From DATLYH01 sp035575035 (GTDB taxonomy: Bacteria; Planctomycetota; Planctomycetia; Gemmatales; Gemmataceae), in assembly GCA_035575035.1 (NCBI GenBank), contig DATLYH010000339.1:1-64000 (forward strand): a stretch of DNA of 64,000 nucleotides, given 5' to 3'. Positions 43,414 to 52,268 of the stretch are shown piece after piece; position 1 is the stretch's first letter; each line of letters opens with the position of its first letter. Both the position numbers and the translations under genes were made by a program. The notes beneath the pieces were generated by a model that did not search any database, was not told the DNA's origin, and was given only the letters and a program-made list of their open reading frames with translations.

Positions 43414-45942
43414 ATGTACCTTCGCCGTGCCGTCTTTCTGGCGCTGGCCCTTTCCCTGCTAAGCGCGTGCCGTTCGCTTCGCGCCGATGACCGGCCGGTT
43501 CGCCTGCCCCAGGCTGCGCCGGCGTTGGTCGGCATGGACGCCGAGCGGCTGGCCCGCATTGACGCGACCGTCCAGGCGGCCCTGGAGCGCGGGCAGCTCC
43601 CCGGCGCCGTGGTGCTGGTCGCCCGCCACGGTAAGGTTGTCTTCCGCAAAGCCTACGGCCTGCGCAGCAAGGAGCCGGCCGAGGAGGCCATGACCCCGGA
43701 CACCCTCTTCGACCTCGCCTCACTCACCAAACCGATTGCCACCGCCACTGCCGTCATGGTTCTGCTCGAACAGGGGAAGCTCCGCCTGTCCGACCGAGTT
43801 GCGCGGCACTGGCCGGACTTCAGCCAGGGGGGCAAGGAACGGATTACCATCGAACAGCTGTTGCTCCACACCTCCGGCCTGATCGCCGACAATCCCCTGC
43901 GCGATTACCAGGACGGCCGGGAGAAGGCACTGGAGCGGATCTGCCGGCTCCCGCCGACCGCCGAGCCAGGCAGCCGGTTCATCTACTCCGATGTCAACTT
44001 CATCGTGCTGGGCGAACTGGTCGGTCGGCTGAGCGGTGAGCCGCTGGACGCCTTCGTCCGCCGGTATATCTTTGAACCGCTCGGCATGCGGGAGACGATG
44101 TTTCGGCCGCCGTCGGAGTTGGCCCGGCGCGTCGCCCCGACCGAGAAGCACGACGGCGACTGGCTGCGCGGGCAGGTCCACGACCCGCGCGCCCGCCTAC
44201 TGGGCGGGGTGGCCGGCCACGCCGGCCTGTTCGCCACCGCCGATGACCTGGCCGTCTACGCCCAGATGCTCCTCAACGGGGGCGAGTATAACGGGGCGCG
44301 CGTCCTGAGCCCGGCGGCGGTCCGGCTGATGACCACGCCGCGAGCCGTTCCCGGCGGGCTGCGGGCGCTGGGCTGGGACATGCGAACGTCGTACTCGGCC
44401 AACCGGGGCGAGCTATTCGGCGACGGCAGTTTCGGTCACACCGGCTTCACCGGCACCTCGATCTGGATTGACCCTGCCAGCCGGACGACGGTCATCTTCC
44501 TGAGCAATCGGCTGCACCCGACCGGCAAGGGGGACGTGACCCGGCTGCGCGGCCAGGTCGCCACCCTGGCGGCAGCCGCCATCGTCGCGCCGCCGTTGTC
44601 GAGCCCCCTCACCCCCGACCCCTCTCCCCCGCGGACGGGGGAGGGGGAGAACTACTTCTCCCCTCTCTCCCGAAACGGGGGCGAGGGGTTGGGGATGAGG
44701 GAGCCATCTCTCTATGGGCGCACCCCTCACCCCCAACCCCTCTCCCCTCAGGAAGGGGAGAGGGGAGGAAGGGACACGTCGAGGACGCCGGAGGGCCGCG
44801 AAGCGAAGGGGCTGGCGCCGGTGTTGACCGGCATCGACGTGCTGAAGCGCGACGGCTTCCGAGCGCTACGCGGCCGGCGGGTCGGCCTGGTCACCAACCA
44901 CACCGGCGTTGATCGCGACGGCACCAGCACCATCGACCTGCTCTACCAGGCCGAGGGGGTTAGCCTGGTCGCCCTGTTCAGCCCGGAACATGGCATCCGT
45001 GGTCAGGTGGATCGACCGGTCCCCGATGCCAAGGACGAGAAGACCGGCCTGCCCATCTACAGCCTTTACGGAGAGCGGAAGCGGCCAACCGCCGAACAAC
45101 TCGAAGGGATCGACACCCTGGTCTACGATATCCAGGACATCGGTTGTCGGTTTTACACCTACATTACCACGCTCGGCTATCTCCTGGAGACGGCCGCTGC
45201 GCACAAGAAAAAGGTGGTGGTGCTGGACCGCCCCAACCCGATCGGCGGCCTGGCGGTTGAGGGGCCGGTCTTGCAGCGCGGCCTGGAGTCGTTCACCGGC
45301 TATCACGCCCTGCCGGTGCGACACGGCCTGACGGTCGGCGAATTGGCACTGCTCTTCAACCGCGAGCGCGGGATCAACGCCGACCTGGAAGTCATCGAGA
45401 TGGAAGGCTGGCGGCGCGGCGACACCTACGACCGGACCGGGCTGCTTTGGATCAACCCGTCGCCCAACATGCGCAGCCTGACGGCCGCCCTCCTGTACCC
45501 AGGCATTGGCCTGTTGGAGACAACGAACCTCAGCGTCGGCCGGGGGACGGACCGGCCGTTCGAGCAGATCGGCGCCCCCTGGCTGGACGGCCGGCGGCTG
45601 GCCGAGGCGCTGGCGCAGTCCGGCCTGCCGGGGGTGCGGTTCGTACCGACGCGCTTCACCCCATCGGGGAGCGTCCACGCCGGCAAGGAGTGTGGCGGGG
45701 TGCAGATCTTCATCGATGACTGGCAGCGCTTCCGATCGTTGGAGACCGGCCTGACCATCGCCTATCAGTTGAAGCGGCTCTATCCCAACGATTGGCAGAC
45801 CAAGCGCTACCCGGTTTTGCTGGCCCACCCACCAACGTTCGAGGCGCTGGAGCGCGGCGACACTCCCGAACAGATCCGGGCGCTGTGGCAGGATGGCCTG
45901 GCCGAGTTTCTGGCCATGCGGCAGAAGTACCTGCTCTATTGA
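43414..45942 (+). CDS. Serine hydrolase (beta-lactamase class C-like) fused to NamZ-like DUF1343 domain
   Basis: An 842-residue envelope protein with a signal peptide (ending near LLSACRSLRA). Residues about 30-395 form a class C beta-lactamase/penicillin-binding fold: nucleophile S103-x-x-K106 in LASLTKP, Y191 in YSDVNFIVLGE, and GHTGFTG. Residues about 470-842 form the DUF1343/NamZ domain, starting RVGLVTNHTGVDRDG and FSPEHGIRGQVDRP, known for exo-beta-N-acetylmuramidase activity on peptidoglycan fragments. The linker (about 398-452) is encoded by family B repeats. The joint activity suggests peptidoglycan turnover. Confidence 0.85.
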   Translation: MYLRRAVFLALALSLLSACRSLRADDRPVRLPQAAPALVGMDAERLARIDATVQAALERGQLPGAVVLVARHGKVVFRKAYGLRSKEPAEEAMTPDTLFDLASLTKPIATATAVMVLLEQGKLRLSDRVARHWPDFSQGGKERITIEQLLLHTSGLIADNPLRDYQDGREKALERICRLPPTAEPGSRFIYSDVNFIVLGELVGRLSGEPLDAFVRRYIFEPLGMRETMFRPPSELARRVAPTEKHDGDWLRGQVHDPRARLLGGVAGHAGLFATADDLAVYAQMLLNGGEYNGARVLSPAAVRLMTTPRAVPGGLRALGWDMRTSYSANRGELFGDGSFGHTGFTGTSIWIDPASRTTVIFLSNRLHPTGKGDVTRLRGQVATLAAAAIVAPPLSSPLTPDPSPPRTGEGENYFSPLSRNGGEGLGMREPSLYGRTPHPQPLSPQEGERGGRDTSRTPEGREAKGLAPVLTGIDVLKRDGFRALRGRRVGLVTNHTGVDRDGTSTIDLLYQAEGVSLVALFSPEHGIRGQVDRPVPDAKDEKTGLPIYSLYGERKRPTAEQLEGIDTLVYDIQDIGCRFYTYITTLGYLLETAAAHKKKVVVLDRPNPIGGLAVEGPVLQRGLESFTGYHALPVRHGLTVGELALLFNRERGINADLEVIEMEGWRRGDTYDRTGLLWINPSPNMRSLTAALLYPGIGLLETTNLSVGRGTDRPFEQIGAPWLDGRRLAEALAQSGLPGVRFVPTRFTPSGSVHAGKECGGVQIFIDDWQRFRSLETGLTIAYQLKRLYPNDWQTKRYPVLLAHPPTFEALERGDTPEQIRALWQDGLAEFLAMRQKYLLY
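44604..44767. repeat. Family B palindromic repeats inside a coding sequence
   Basis: Three hairpin units of the CCCTCACCCCCNACCCCTCTCC/GGGGAGAGGGG kind lie in frame and encode the proline-, glycine- and glutamate-rich linker (SPLTPDPSPPRTGEGE, TPHPQPLSPQEGERGG) between the two enzyme domains. Confidence 0.85.
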
Positions 45943-46014
45943 GGGGCGGAGCAAGGGGCCGCGGAGCGGTTGCCACCCCGCGGGGATTGGGTCTCCAGAC
46001 CAAGCCCCCCTCGC

Positions 46015-46044
46015 TTGACAGCCGTTGGCCGCTCCTGTTAGGGT
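46015..46044 (+). promoter_or_regulatory. Candidate promoter of the HAD/FabZ/TrmB unit
   Basis: Consensus TTGACA (46015-46020), 18-base spacer, TAGGGT (46039-46044). The -10 match is weak but the spacing and -35 are good. Confidence 0.4.
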
Positions 46045-46198
46045 GAATTGGCTGTGTTTGCTGCACCAGCAGCAGGCCACCGCCCGCCGGAAGGAGGAAG
46101 GTGATCTAAAACCGAGTTATCCTTCATCCTTCCAAGGCGCCTGCCGGCGGGAACCCCGAACATTCCCGCGGCCCAACTCCGCGGCCCGAAGTGGACGC

Positions 46199-47152
46199 AT
46201 GGCACTGACGCTGGAGCAGTACGTTTCTTACCTTGAAACTCGGGCGGACCTCACCTGGCCGGCCCCTCCGTCCATCGACCCCCCTAAGGCCCGACCGTAC
46301 CTGGTCCGTTTGCCCAATCTCCGCGCCGTCCTGTGGAATGTCTACGGCACCCTGCTGGCCATCACCGGCGGCGAGCTGTACTTCGAGCACCCCGAGCCGT
46401 TCGTCATGGAAGTGGCCCTGGACAAGACCATCCAGGAGTTCAAGATGTGGGGGGCGATGACGCGCCGGCCGGGCCAGCCGGCTGACTACCTGCGTGAGGT
46501 CTACGGCAATCTCCTGGCCGAACAGCGGACCATCCCGGGCAATATTGAGAAATATCCCGAGGTTTGCTCAGACCGGCTGTGGGAGGCGTTCATCAAGAAA
46601 CTGTTGCAAAAGGACTACCGCTTCGACGCCAACTTCTACGGCTCGCTCAACGAGTTCAGCCGCAAGGTAGCGTACTTCTTCCATGCCAATCTGCAAGGGA
46701 CTGTCTGCTATCCTGGGGCGGCTGCCGCGCTGGCCCATGTTGCCAGGCGCGGCCTGGTCCAGGGGCTGCTCGCCGACGGGCAGTGCTTTACCCGGGCCCA
46801 GCTCCAGCACGCGCTGGCCAAACAGGACCCGAACGCCGACCTGGGTCGGCTGATCCAGGACGACCTGTGCGTTCTTTCTTACGAGGTGCGGGCGCGCAAG
46901 CCGTCGGAGCGGATGTTTCGCCCGGCCCTGAGCCAGTTGGCCCAGCGGGGTATCTCCCCCGACCAGGTGCTGCATGTCGGCTCGCGGCTGCTGCAAGACC
47001 TGGCCCCGGCCCGACGGCTGGGAATGCGGACCGCCCTGTTCGCCGGCGACAAGGCATCGCTGCAAGCCGACCCGCAGCAGCTGAAGCAGCCGGCCACCCG
47101 CCCCGATATCCTGCTGACCGAGTTGAGTCAGATCGCCGACGTGGTCGGCTAA
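46199..47152 (+). CDS. HAD-superfamily protein with degenerate catalytic motifs
   Basis: A 317-residue protein with the HAD fold: motif I region VLWNVYGTLL (N47), cap domain helices, motif III Lys in RARKPSERMF, and motif IV region HVGSRLLQDLAPARRLGMRT. In active HAD enzymes motif I has the nucleophile Asp where this has Asn, and motif IV starts GD where this has GS. It may therefore be non-catalytic or use another chemistry. ATG 46199 is used; the longer open frame upstream lacks homology. FabZ-like and trmB genes follow on the same strand. Confidence 0.75.
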   Translation: MALTLEQYVSYLETRADLTWPAPPSIDPPKARPYLVRLPNLRAVLWNVYGTLLAITGGELYFEHPEPFVMEVALDKTIQEFKMWGAMTRRPGQPADYLREVYGNLLAEQRTIPGNIEKYPEVCSDRLWEAFIKKLLQKDYRFDANFYGSLNEFSRKVAYFFHANLQGTVCYPGAAAALAHVARRGLVQGLLADGQCFTRAQLQHALAKQDPNADLGRLIQDDLCVLSYEVRARKPSERMFRPALSQLAQRGISPDQVLHVGSRLLQDLAPARRLGMRTALFAGDKASLQADPQQLKQPATRPDILLTELSQIADVVG

Positions 47153-47173
47153 CCATCCGCCGAGGGCCCCGCC

Positions 47174-47668
47174 ATGCCGCCCGCGTTTCACCTCGATCCC
47201 GCCTCCCTCGACTTGAACCGCGTCGTGGCCGACCAGGAGGCGATCCGCCGGGCCAACCCCCAGCGCTACGAGATGGAGCAACTGACCGCCATCGTCCACC
47301 TCGACGGCGCCAATCATCTGATCGCCGGCTACAAGGATGTCCGCGCGGATGAGTTCTGGGTGCGTGGGCACATGCCGGGCTACCCGCTGCTGCCGGGCGT
47401 GCTGATGTGCGAGGCGGCAGCCCAGCTCTGTTCCTACTACGTCAACAGCCAGGGACTGCTACCGGAGGGGTTCCTGGGCTTCGGCGGGCTGGAGAACGTG
47501 CGCTTCCGTAGCCCGGTTCGGCCGGGCGACCGGCTGGTACTGATCGGCAAGGCGGTCCGTCTGCACCGCCGGCAGATGACCTTCAACGTCCAGGGCTTCG
47601 TCGGCACAACCATGGTTTTCCACGCCGACGTGCTGGGCGTGCCGATGGCGCCCAAGGAGGAGGCATGA
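47174..47668 (+). CDS. FabZ-like 3-hydroxyacyl-ACP dehydratase
   Basis: A 164-residue hot-dog-fold protein. The active-site helix is RGHMPGYPLLPGVLMCEAAA with catalytic H66 and E80, the FabZ/FabA-type pair. VRFRSPVRPGDRLVLIGKAV is the conserved second strand. It should dehydrate 3-hydroxyacyl-ACP in fatty acid synthesis or a related route. It is a second-type FabZ, with an N-terminal extension and no adjacent fab genes. It lies 21 bases after the HAD gene and overlaps trmB by four bases. Confidence 0.84.
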   Translation: MPPAFHLDPASLDLNRVVADQEAIRRANPQRYEMEQLTAIVHLDGANHLIAGYKDVRADEFWVRGHMPGYPLLPGVLMCEAAAQLCSYYVNSQGLLPEGFLGFGGLENVRFRSPVRPGDRLVLIGKAVRLHRRQMTFNVQGFVGTTMVFHADVLGVPMAPKEEA

Positions 47669-48315
47669 GCCGTCGCCGTCGCGGCCGGCTGCCGCTGGAG
47701 GAACTGGCCCCTTACCTGGTGTCGGTGCCGGACCCGCCGGTCCCGCTCGAGTGGCGCGCGGTCTTCGGCAACGACAATCCCGTCGAGGCGGAGGTCGGCT
47801 TCGGCAAGGGACTGTTCCTGATCACGACGGCGCCGCAGCATCCGGAGGTCAACTACCTGGGGGTGGAGATCGCCCGCAAGTACCAGTTGTTCACAGCCAA
47901 CCGCCTGGCCAAGCGTGGCCTGCGCAACGTGCGGCTGGTCTGCGCCGATGCCCGCACCTTCTTCCGCGACTGTGTGGCCTCGGAATCGCTCCAGGCGGTA
48001 CATGTCTATTTCCCGGACCCGTGGTGGAAGAAACGGCACTGGAAGCGGCGGGTGTTCACGCCGGAGTTCGCCGCGCAGTGCGAGCGGGTCCTGCGTCCCG
48101 GCGGCCGGCTCCATCTGGCCACCGACGTGGGCGAGTATTTTCAGATGATCACCGACCTGCTGGCGGCGCATACTCGGCTCCGGCCGCTGCCGCCCCCGGA
48201 ACCCTCCGAGCCGGCCCACGACCTCGATTACCTGACTAATTTCGAGCGCAAGTTCCGCAAGCAGGGGAAGACCATCCACCGAGCGGTCTACGAGCGCGTG
48301 GAACCGTCGGAATAA
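47665..48315 (+). CDS. trmB: tRNA (guanine(46)-N7)-methyltransferase
   Basis: A 216-residue SAM-dependent methyltransferase. The SAM motif is AEVGFGKGLFLITTA, the second motif NYLGVEIARKYQLFTANRLA, and the family hallmark is VYFPDPWWKKRHWKRRVFTP. TrmB forms m7G46 in the variable loop of tRNAs. ATG 47665 overlaps the FabZ-like stop by four bases (ATGA), showing coupling. Confidence 0.92.
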   Translation: MSRRRRGRLPLEELAPYLVSVPDPPVPLEWRAVFGNDNPVEAEVGFGKGLFLITTAPQHPEVNYLGVEIARKYQLFTANRLAKRGLRNVRLVCADARTFFRDCVASESLQAVHVYFPDPWWKKRHWKRRVFTPEFAAQCERVLRPGGRLHLATDVGEYFQMITDLLAAHTRLRPLPPPEPSEPAHDLDYLTNFERKFRKQGKTIHRAVYERVEPSE

Positions 48316-48417
48316 GGAGGACTTTTGCAGTCCCTTATCGACGCCCCTATCTTTCGTGCCATCCAAGTTCAGGTTGGCATAGCACAGGTTGCTGCCGAGG
48401 CCGTAATGGGGGCTGGA

Positions 48418-48861
48418 TCACTTCAGGTCGATGTCCACCGGTTGGCCGGGTTTCACCTCGGCCGTCAGTCCGGATCGCTCGGGGTCGGCATACTTCTCGG
48501 GGACGGGAAACCAGCCCCGGGCCACTTCCGGACTAACCGGGTTGCCGGCGTCGGCGGGTGTCCGCTCGTCGGCCTCGTCCCGGCCGACCTTCTTTTTGCT
48601 AGCGGGCACCAACCCCGGCGGGGGCGGGCTGGAGACTGTCACCTTGGCGATCCCGGTCTTCACGCCCCGGACCCGGTAAGTCCCGTCGGGTTGAATCGCC
48701 CCGGACTTTGGCACGCCGTCCGGACCGATCACCACGACCGTCCCGAACACCACCGGCTTGCCCCGAAAGGTGACCTTCCCGGCCACGTCGGCGGTCCCGC
48801 CGCCGCAGCCGGCCACGGCCAGCAGGACGGCTGCCAGCGCGGTTCGCAAGAGTGCCCTCAT
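48418..48861 (-). CDS. Transthyretin-like small lipoprotein
   Basis: A 147-residue lipoprotein: signal peptide with Cys in LLAVAGCGGGT, then a carboxypeptidase-regulatory-like beta-sandwich (VAGKVTFRGKPVVFGTVVVI, IQPDGTYRVRGVKTGIAKVT) and the characteristic C-terminus VPEKYADPERSGLTAEVKPG. ATG 48861 overlaps the stop of the upstream DUF1559 gene (ATGA), so the two proteins are made together. Function unknown. Confidence 0.78.
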   Translation of the reverse strand: MRALLRTALAAVLLAVAGCGGGTADVAGKVTFRGKPVVFGTVVVIGPDGVPKSGAIQPDGTYRVRGVKTGIAKVTVSSPPPPGLVPASKKKVGRDEADERTPADAGNPVSPEVARGWFPVPEKYADPERSGLTAEVKPGQPVDIDLK

Positions 48862-49781
48862 TCGGCGATCACCTCCCCGCCCGCCCGGGTGGACATGCTA
48901 ATGATGGTGGTGGTGCCGGCCGAATAGCTGAAGAACCGGACCGAGCCGTCGGCCAGGGCAAAATTGCCGCCGTTGGGATGGAATGACCAGATGTGGTAGC
49001 CGTCGCACCGGCTTGGCGGGGTCCGCGGCGGCTGGAAGAACATTGGGAAGGGGCACGGTACGCCGGCCTCATCGGTGGTCGCGATCGATAGCGTATCAGG
49101 GGGCGAGACGTAGCGGGCCCAGATGAGGGTGTCCAGGTTCGGGTTGCCGCGGAGGGCCCACCCCCATTCCAGGTCCGGGGTCGGCGGTCGCTCGGCGAAC
49201 GCCAGCGTGTTGCTGGTGCCGTCGGTGACCGAGTGAACGTTGATCTTCATCGGCGTGAAGCCGGTCGAGTCCACCACAGCGATGATGCCGGTGTCCTGGC
49301 CGACTCCCAGTGGCGGCGCCCGCCAGTCGGACCGCTGCCGCCCGGTTACCCCCAGGTAGTTGGTCAGGGAGGTTCCCCCACCGCTGGGGCTGAGCGGCGG
49401 CAGCGGGACGCTCGGGCAGAGGTAGGTCGGGATCACGCGGGGCCGGACCATCTGGTCGTACTCCGCCCGGGTAGTGAACGGCTGCTTGAAGACATTGTCC
49501 TGCTCGATGTACGGCAAGAGTTGGAATGACCAGTTCTCTGTGTACCGGCGGGGATCGGTCGATGGCAGCCCGGGCGGGTAGTATCCCGGGTAACGGTTGT
49601 TGACGTCGTGGTAGCCGTGCAGGGCCAACCCCAGCTGCTTGAGATTGTTCTTGCACTTGGCGCTGTTGGCGGCCTCGCGGACCTTCTGCACGGCCGGCAG
49701 CAGAAGCGCGATCAGGATAGCGATGATGGCGATCACCACCAACAGCTCAATCAATGTGAAGCCGCGTCGTTGTTCGGGCAT
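48858..49781 (-). CDS. DUF1559 pseudopilin-like protein
   Basis: A 307-residue protein beginning MPEQRRGFTLIELLVVIAII, a canonical prepilin leader with Gly before Phe. The DUF1559 body has KVREAANSAKCKNNLKQLGL and ends with WSFHPNGGNFALADGSVRFF. It overlaps the downstream lipoprotein gene by four bases. Function unknown; the pairing suggests a shared envelope complex. Confidence 0.88.
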   Translation of the reverse strand: MPEQRRGFTLIELLVVIAIIAILIALLLPAVQKVREAANSAKCKNNLKQLGLALHGYHDVNNRYPGYYPPGLPSTDPRRYTENWSFQLLPYIEQDNVFKQPFTTRAEYDQMVRPRVIPTYLCPSVPLPPLSPSGGGTSLTNYLGVTGRQRSDWRAPPLGVGQDTGIIAVVDSTGFTPMKINVHSVTDGTSNTLAFAERPPTPDLEWGWALRGNPNLDTLIWARYVSPPDTLSIATTDEAGVPCPFPMFFQPPRTPPSRCDGYHIWSFHPNGGNFALADGSVRFFSYSAGTTTIISMSTRAGGEVIAE

Positions 49782-50139
49782 GCCGTTATCCCCACGGAAC
49801 GATGAGAAGCTCGATCACTGGAGAGGATGCCTTTCAGAGGGCACGCGCCATGCCATTCGACGACGGGCCTCAAAAGATTTCCCTTTGGGCCGTTTCCCGT
49901 CGGTATGGACCGGCTTGAGGCAAGCCAAGTCGGGTCTGCCAGGCCAAATCCATGACGGAAGATGTCAATCCGCCGACGAGGCGTCGATGACACGTCGGCC
50001 CATCGACACGCTCAGGAAAGGGTTGGCCTCACAATCACGTGCTTGATCGGGGTGACTGAGCGTGCGAGAATGCTAGCCGTCGAGTGGATGCTGCATTCTG
50101 CGTGGAGCCGTTTGCGGAAACGGTTTTGGGAGGCGCACC
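49782..50139. other. Intergenic region between divergent genes
   Basis: About 360 bases. No gene found. A weak promoter pair for the TIGR03067 gene is at 50043-50071 (TTGATC, 17-base spacer, GAGAAT). Confidence 0.4.
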
Positions 50140-50583
50140 ATGAAGACGAAGGTGCTGATGGTATTGGCTGTCGGGCTGCTGCTTGCCGCCGACGACAAGG
50201 AGGATGCCGCCCGCAAAGAACTGGAAAAACTCCAGGGGACTTGGGAGATGGCCGCGTTGGAGGTCGAGGGCCAGCCGGTCCCCGCGGAGAAATTGCAGGG
50301 CACGACACTCCTCATCAAGGGTGACCGGTACATCGTCAAGGTCAAGGACCAAACTTACGAGACGATTATCACCCTTGACCCGACGAAGAAACCCAAGACG
50401 ATCGACATGGTATTTCTCGATGGTCCCAACAAAGACAAGGTCCATCGGGGCATCTACGAGTTGGAAGGCGATACCTTCAAACTGTGTCGGGGACTCGGGC
50501 CGGACCGGGAGCGGCCGACGGAGTTCGCCACCTGGCCCGACACCGGGGTCTTCCTCGTGGTCTGGAAGCGTCAGGCAAAATGA
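50140..50583 (+). CDS. TIGR03067 domain secreted protein
   Basis: A 147-residue protein with a short signal peptide (VLMVLAVGLLLAADDKE) and the TIGR03067 domain: ELEKLQGTWEMAALEVEGQP, GTTLLIKGDRYIVKVKDQTY, and GIYELEGDTFKLCRGLGPDR. The family is a planctomycete-expanded lipocalin-like small barrel of unknown function. GGAGGCGCACC precedes the ATG. Confidence 0.83.
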   Translation: MKTKVLMVLAVGLLLAADDKEDAARKELEKLQGTWEMAALEVEGQPVPAEKLQGTTLLIKGDRYIVKVKDQTYETIITLDPTKKPKTIDMVFLDGPNKDKVHRGIYELEGDTFKLCRGLGPDRERPTEFATWPDTGVFLVVWKRQAK

Positions 50584-50626
50584 CCGGCCCCCCTGTCGGG
50601 GATGATCCGTCGAATAATCTACCCCC

Positions 50627-50655
50627 TTGACGTGCCCAACTTGGGGGGATATTCT
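50627..50655 (+). promoter_or_regulatory. Candidate sigma70-like promoter of a DUF1559 gene
   Basis: TTGACG (50627-50632), 17-base spacer, TATTCT (50650-50655), 5 and 4 of 6 matches. The leader would be about 45 bases. Confidence 0.55.
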
Positions 50656-50706
50656 CGCTTTCAGTTCGTCCCCTTTCCTGTATTCTCGTTGTGTGGCGGA
50701 GGTTCT

Positions 50707-51741
50707 ATGTACCACATCCCCTCTCCGTGCCGGGGCCGCGTCCGCGGCTTCACGTTGATCGAGTTGTTGGTGGTGATCGCCATTATTGCGGTGCTAATCG
50801 CCCTGCTGCTGCCAGCGGTGCAGAAGGTCCGCGAGGCGGCCGACCGGACCAAGTGTACCAACAATCTCAAGCAACTCGCCATCGCCCTACACAACTGCCA
50901 GGGGGTCCACGGCCGGCTGCCGCCGGCAGCAGGGACCTTCGGCGGCGCCTACTTCGCCCCGTTGTTCTTCCACTTGCTGCCGTATATTGAGCAGGAAAAC
51001 GTCTGGAAGTCGGCCAATGTTAGCGGGTTTATCGTTCCCCTCTGGGAGACGCCCGGCCCGCCCGGCAGCGGGTTGCAGTTCCTCCGGCAAACGCCCATCA
51101 AAACCTACAAGTGTCCGACCGACCCGACCATGAACAAGAACCAGGCGACCGACTGGTTCCCGGGCGACGCCTCGTATGCCGGGAACTTCCAGGTCTTCGG
51201 CGACCGGAAGAACCCGACCAGCAGCGATCCCCGATTCTGGGATGGCAATGCTCGCCTCCCGACCACCTTCAGTGATGGCCAGTCGAATACCGTCGTGTTC
51301 GCCGAGAAGCTGGCGTACTGCCCTGGGACCAAGCGGAACGCGGGCCAGAACTTCCCTGGAGTCAACGCCACTCACAGCCACGGCGGAACCTGGTGGATGC
51401 GTGGCGTCTACCGGGCGGCCACGGTCTTCAATGGCTCCCCGCCCAGCGCGAACGACAGCTACCCGGGCGATCGGCTGTCGGCGATCTTCGGCGGCGGCCG
51501 GGGACGAGACGGCACCACCTGGTACACCGGGGTGGAGGCGATGTTCCAGGTGCAGCCAAGGGACGTGATCATGGTCAGTGGCCACTGCGACCGTGGGGTG
51601 GCTTCGAGCTACCATGCCAACGGGATCAACGTCGCTCTGGGCGATGGCAGCGTCCGGTTCGTGTCCCAGGGGATCAACCCGCAGACCTGGTGGATGGCCC
51701 TGACTGTAGATGGCGGTGAGGTCCTCCCGGGTGATTGGTAA
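50707..51741 (+). CDS. DUF1559 pseudopilin-like protein
   Basis: A 344-residue protein with the prepilin leader RVRGFTLIELLVVIAIIAVL (Gly before Phe) and the DUF1559 body: VREAADRTKCTNNLKQLAIA, TTFSDGQSNTVVFAEKLAYC, and SYHANGINVALGDGSVRFVS. ATG 50707 has GGAGG upstream; the longer frame from 50602 would place extra residues before the leader and overlaps the promoter. Role unknown. Confidence 0.87.
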   Translation: MYHIPSPCRGRVRGFTLIELLVVIAIIAVLIALLLPAVQKVREAADRTKCTNNLKQLAIALHNCQGVHGRLPPAAGTFGGAYFAPLFFHLLPYIEQENVWKSANVSGFIVPLWETPGPPGSGLQFLRQTPIKTYKCPTDPTMNKNQATDWFPGDASYAGNFQVFGDRKNPTSSDPRFWDGNARLPTTFSDGQSNTVVFAEKLAYCPGTKRNAGQNFPGVNATHSHGGTWWMRGVYRAATVFNGSPPSANDSYPGDRLSAIFGGGRGRDGTTWYTGVEAMFQVQPRDVIMVSGHCDRGVASSYHANGINVALGDGSVRFVSQGINPQTWWMALTVDGGEVLPGDW

Positions 51742-51757
51742 CCCGCGTTCACAGGCC

Positions 51758-51918
51758 CAAGGCGAGCGGCCGGCATTAGCCGGCCGGTGGGAACCTTGCA
51801 GGAGGAACAAGGCGAGCGGCCGGCGTTAGCCGGCCGGTTCCCAAGGCGAGCGGCCGGCGTTAGCCGGCCGGTGGGAACCTTGTAGGGGGAACCGGCCAGC
51901 TAACGCCGGCCGCTCGCG
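51758..51918. repeat. Palindromic repeat array, family C
   Basis: Three direct copies of the palindromic unit GGCGAGCGGCCGGCNTTAGC plus CGGCCGG (from 51761, 51811 and 51844), then one inverted copy ending near 51917. It lies downstream of a DUF1559 gene and runs into the next open frame. Confidence 0.85.
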
Positions 51919-52107
51919 TCGGCCGGCTTGCGGAGGAAGAGCCAGACCCGGCCGTGAGTCGGACTCGCGCGGCAGCTTCGCCTGAAGCTCCTGCATCCGC
52001 CGGTTGACCTCCTGCCACTCCTGCTCCAGCTTGTCGTGCTCCTCCTCGTCCTTCGTCCGCCTCGCGCTGTCAAGCTTCTCGTAAACTTCGTGAACGCGCT
52101 TCCGCAA
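51826..52107 (-). CDS. Doubtful small helical protein
   Basis: A frame of 93 codons starting at TTG 52107 with a charged helix (RVHEVYEKLDSARRTKDEEE). Its 3' half reads through the family C repeat, so that part is probably not native. It may be a remnant of a coiled-coil protein rather than a working gene. AAGGAG lies about 10 bases upstream of the TTG. Confidence 0.25.
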   Translation of the reverse strand: MRKRVHEVYEKLDSARRTKDEEEHDKLEQEWQEVNRRMQELQAKLPRESDSRPGLALPPQAGRRERPALAGRFPLQGSHRPANAGRSPWEPAG

Positions 52108-52268
52108 CGACTTCCAGCTCCTTGCCGACTTTCTAAAGCGTCAAAGAAAGGGAATGGCATCGCTCTCCGGAAAACGGTACAACGGCGGGACAGGCATGGA
52201 AGGCCGCCGGGGAGGGCCGGGGTTTCTTCCTCGGGCGGTGCTCCATTGCCAACGGGAGGAAGCAATCC

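Noticed and set aside
51758..51918. Possible CRISPR array or insertion sequence end
   Set aside because: Repeats vary in orientation and spacing, and there is no transposase or cas gene.
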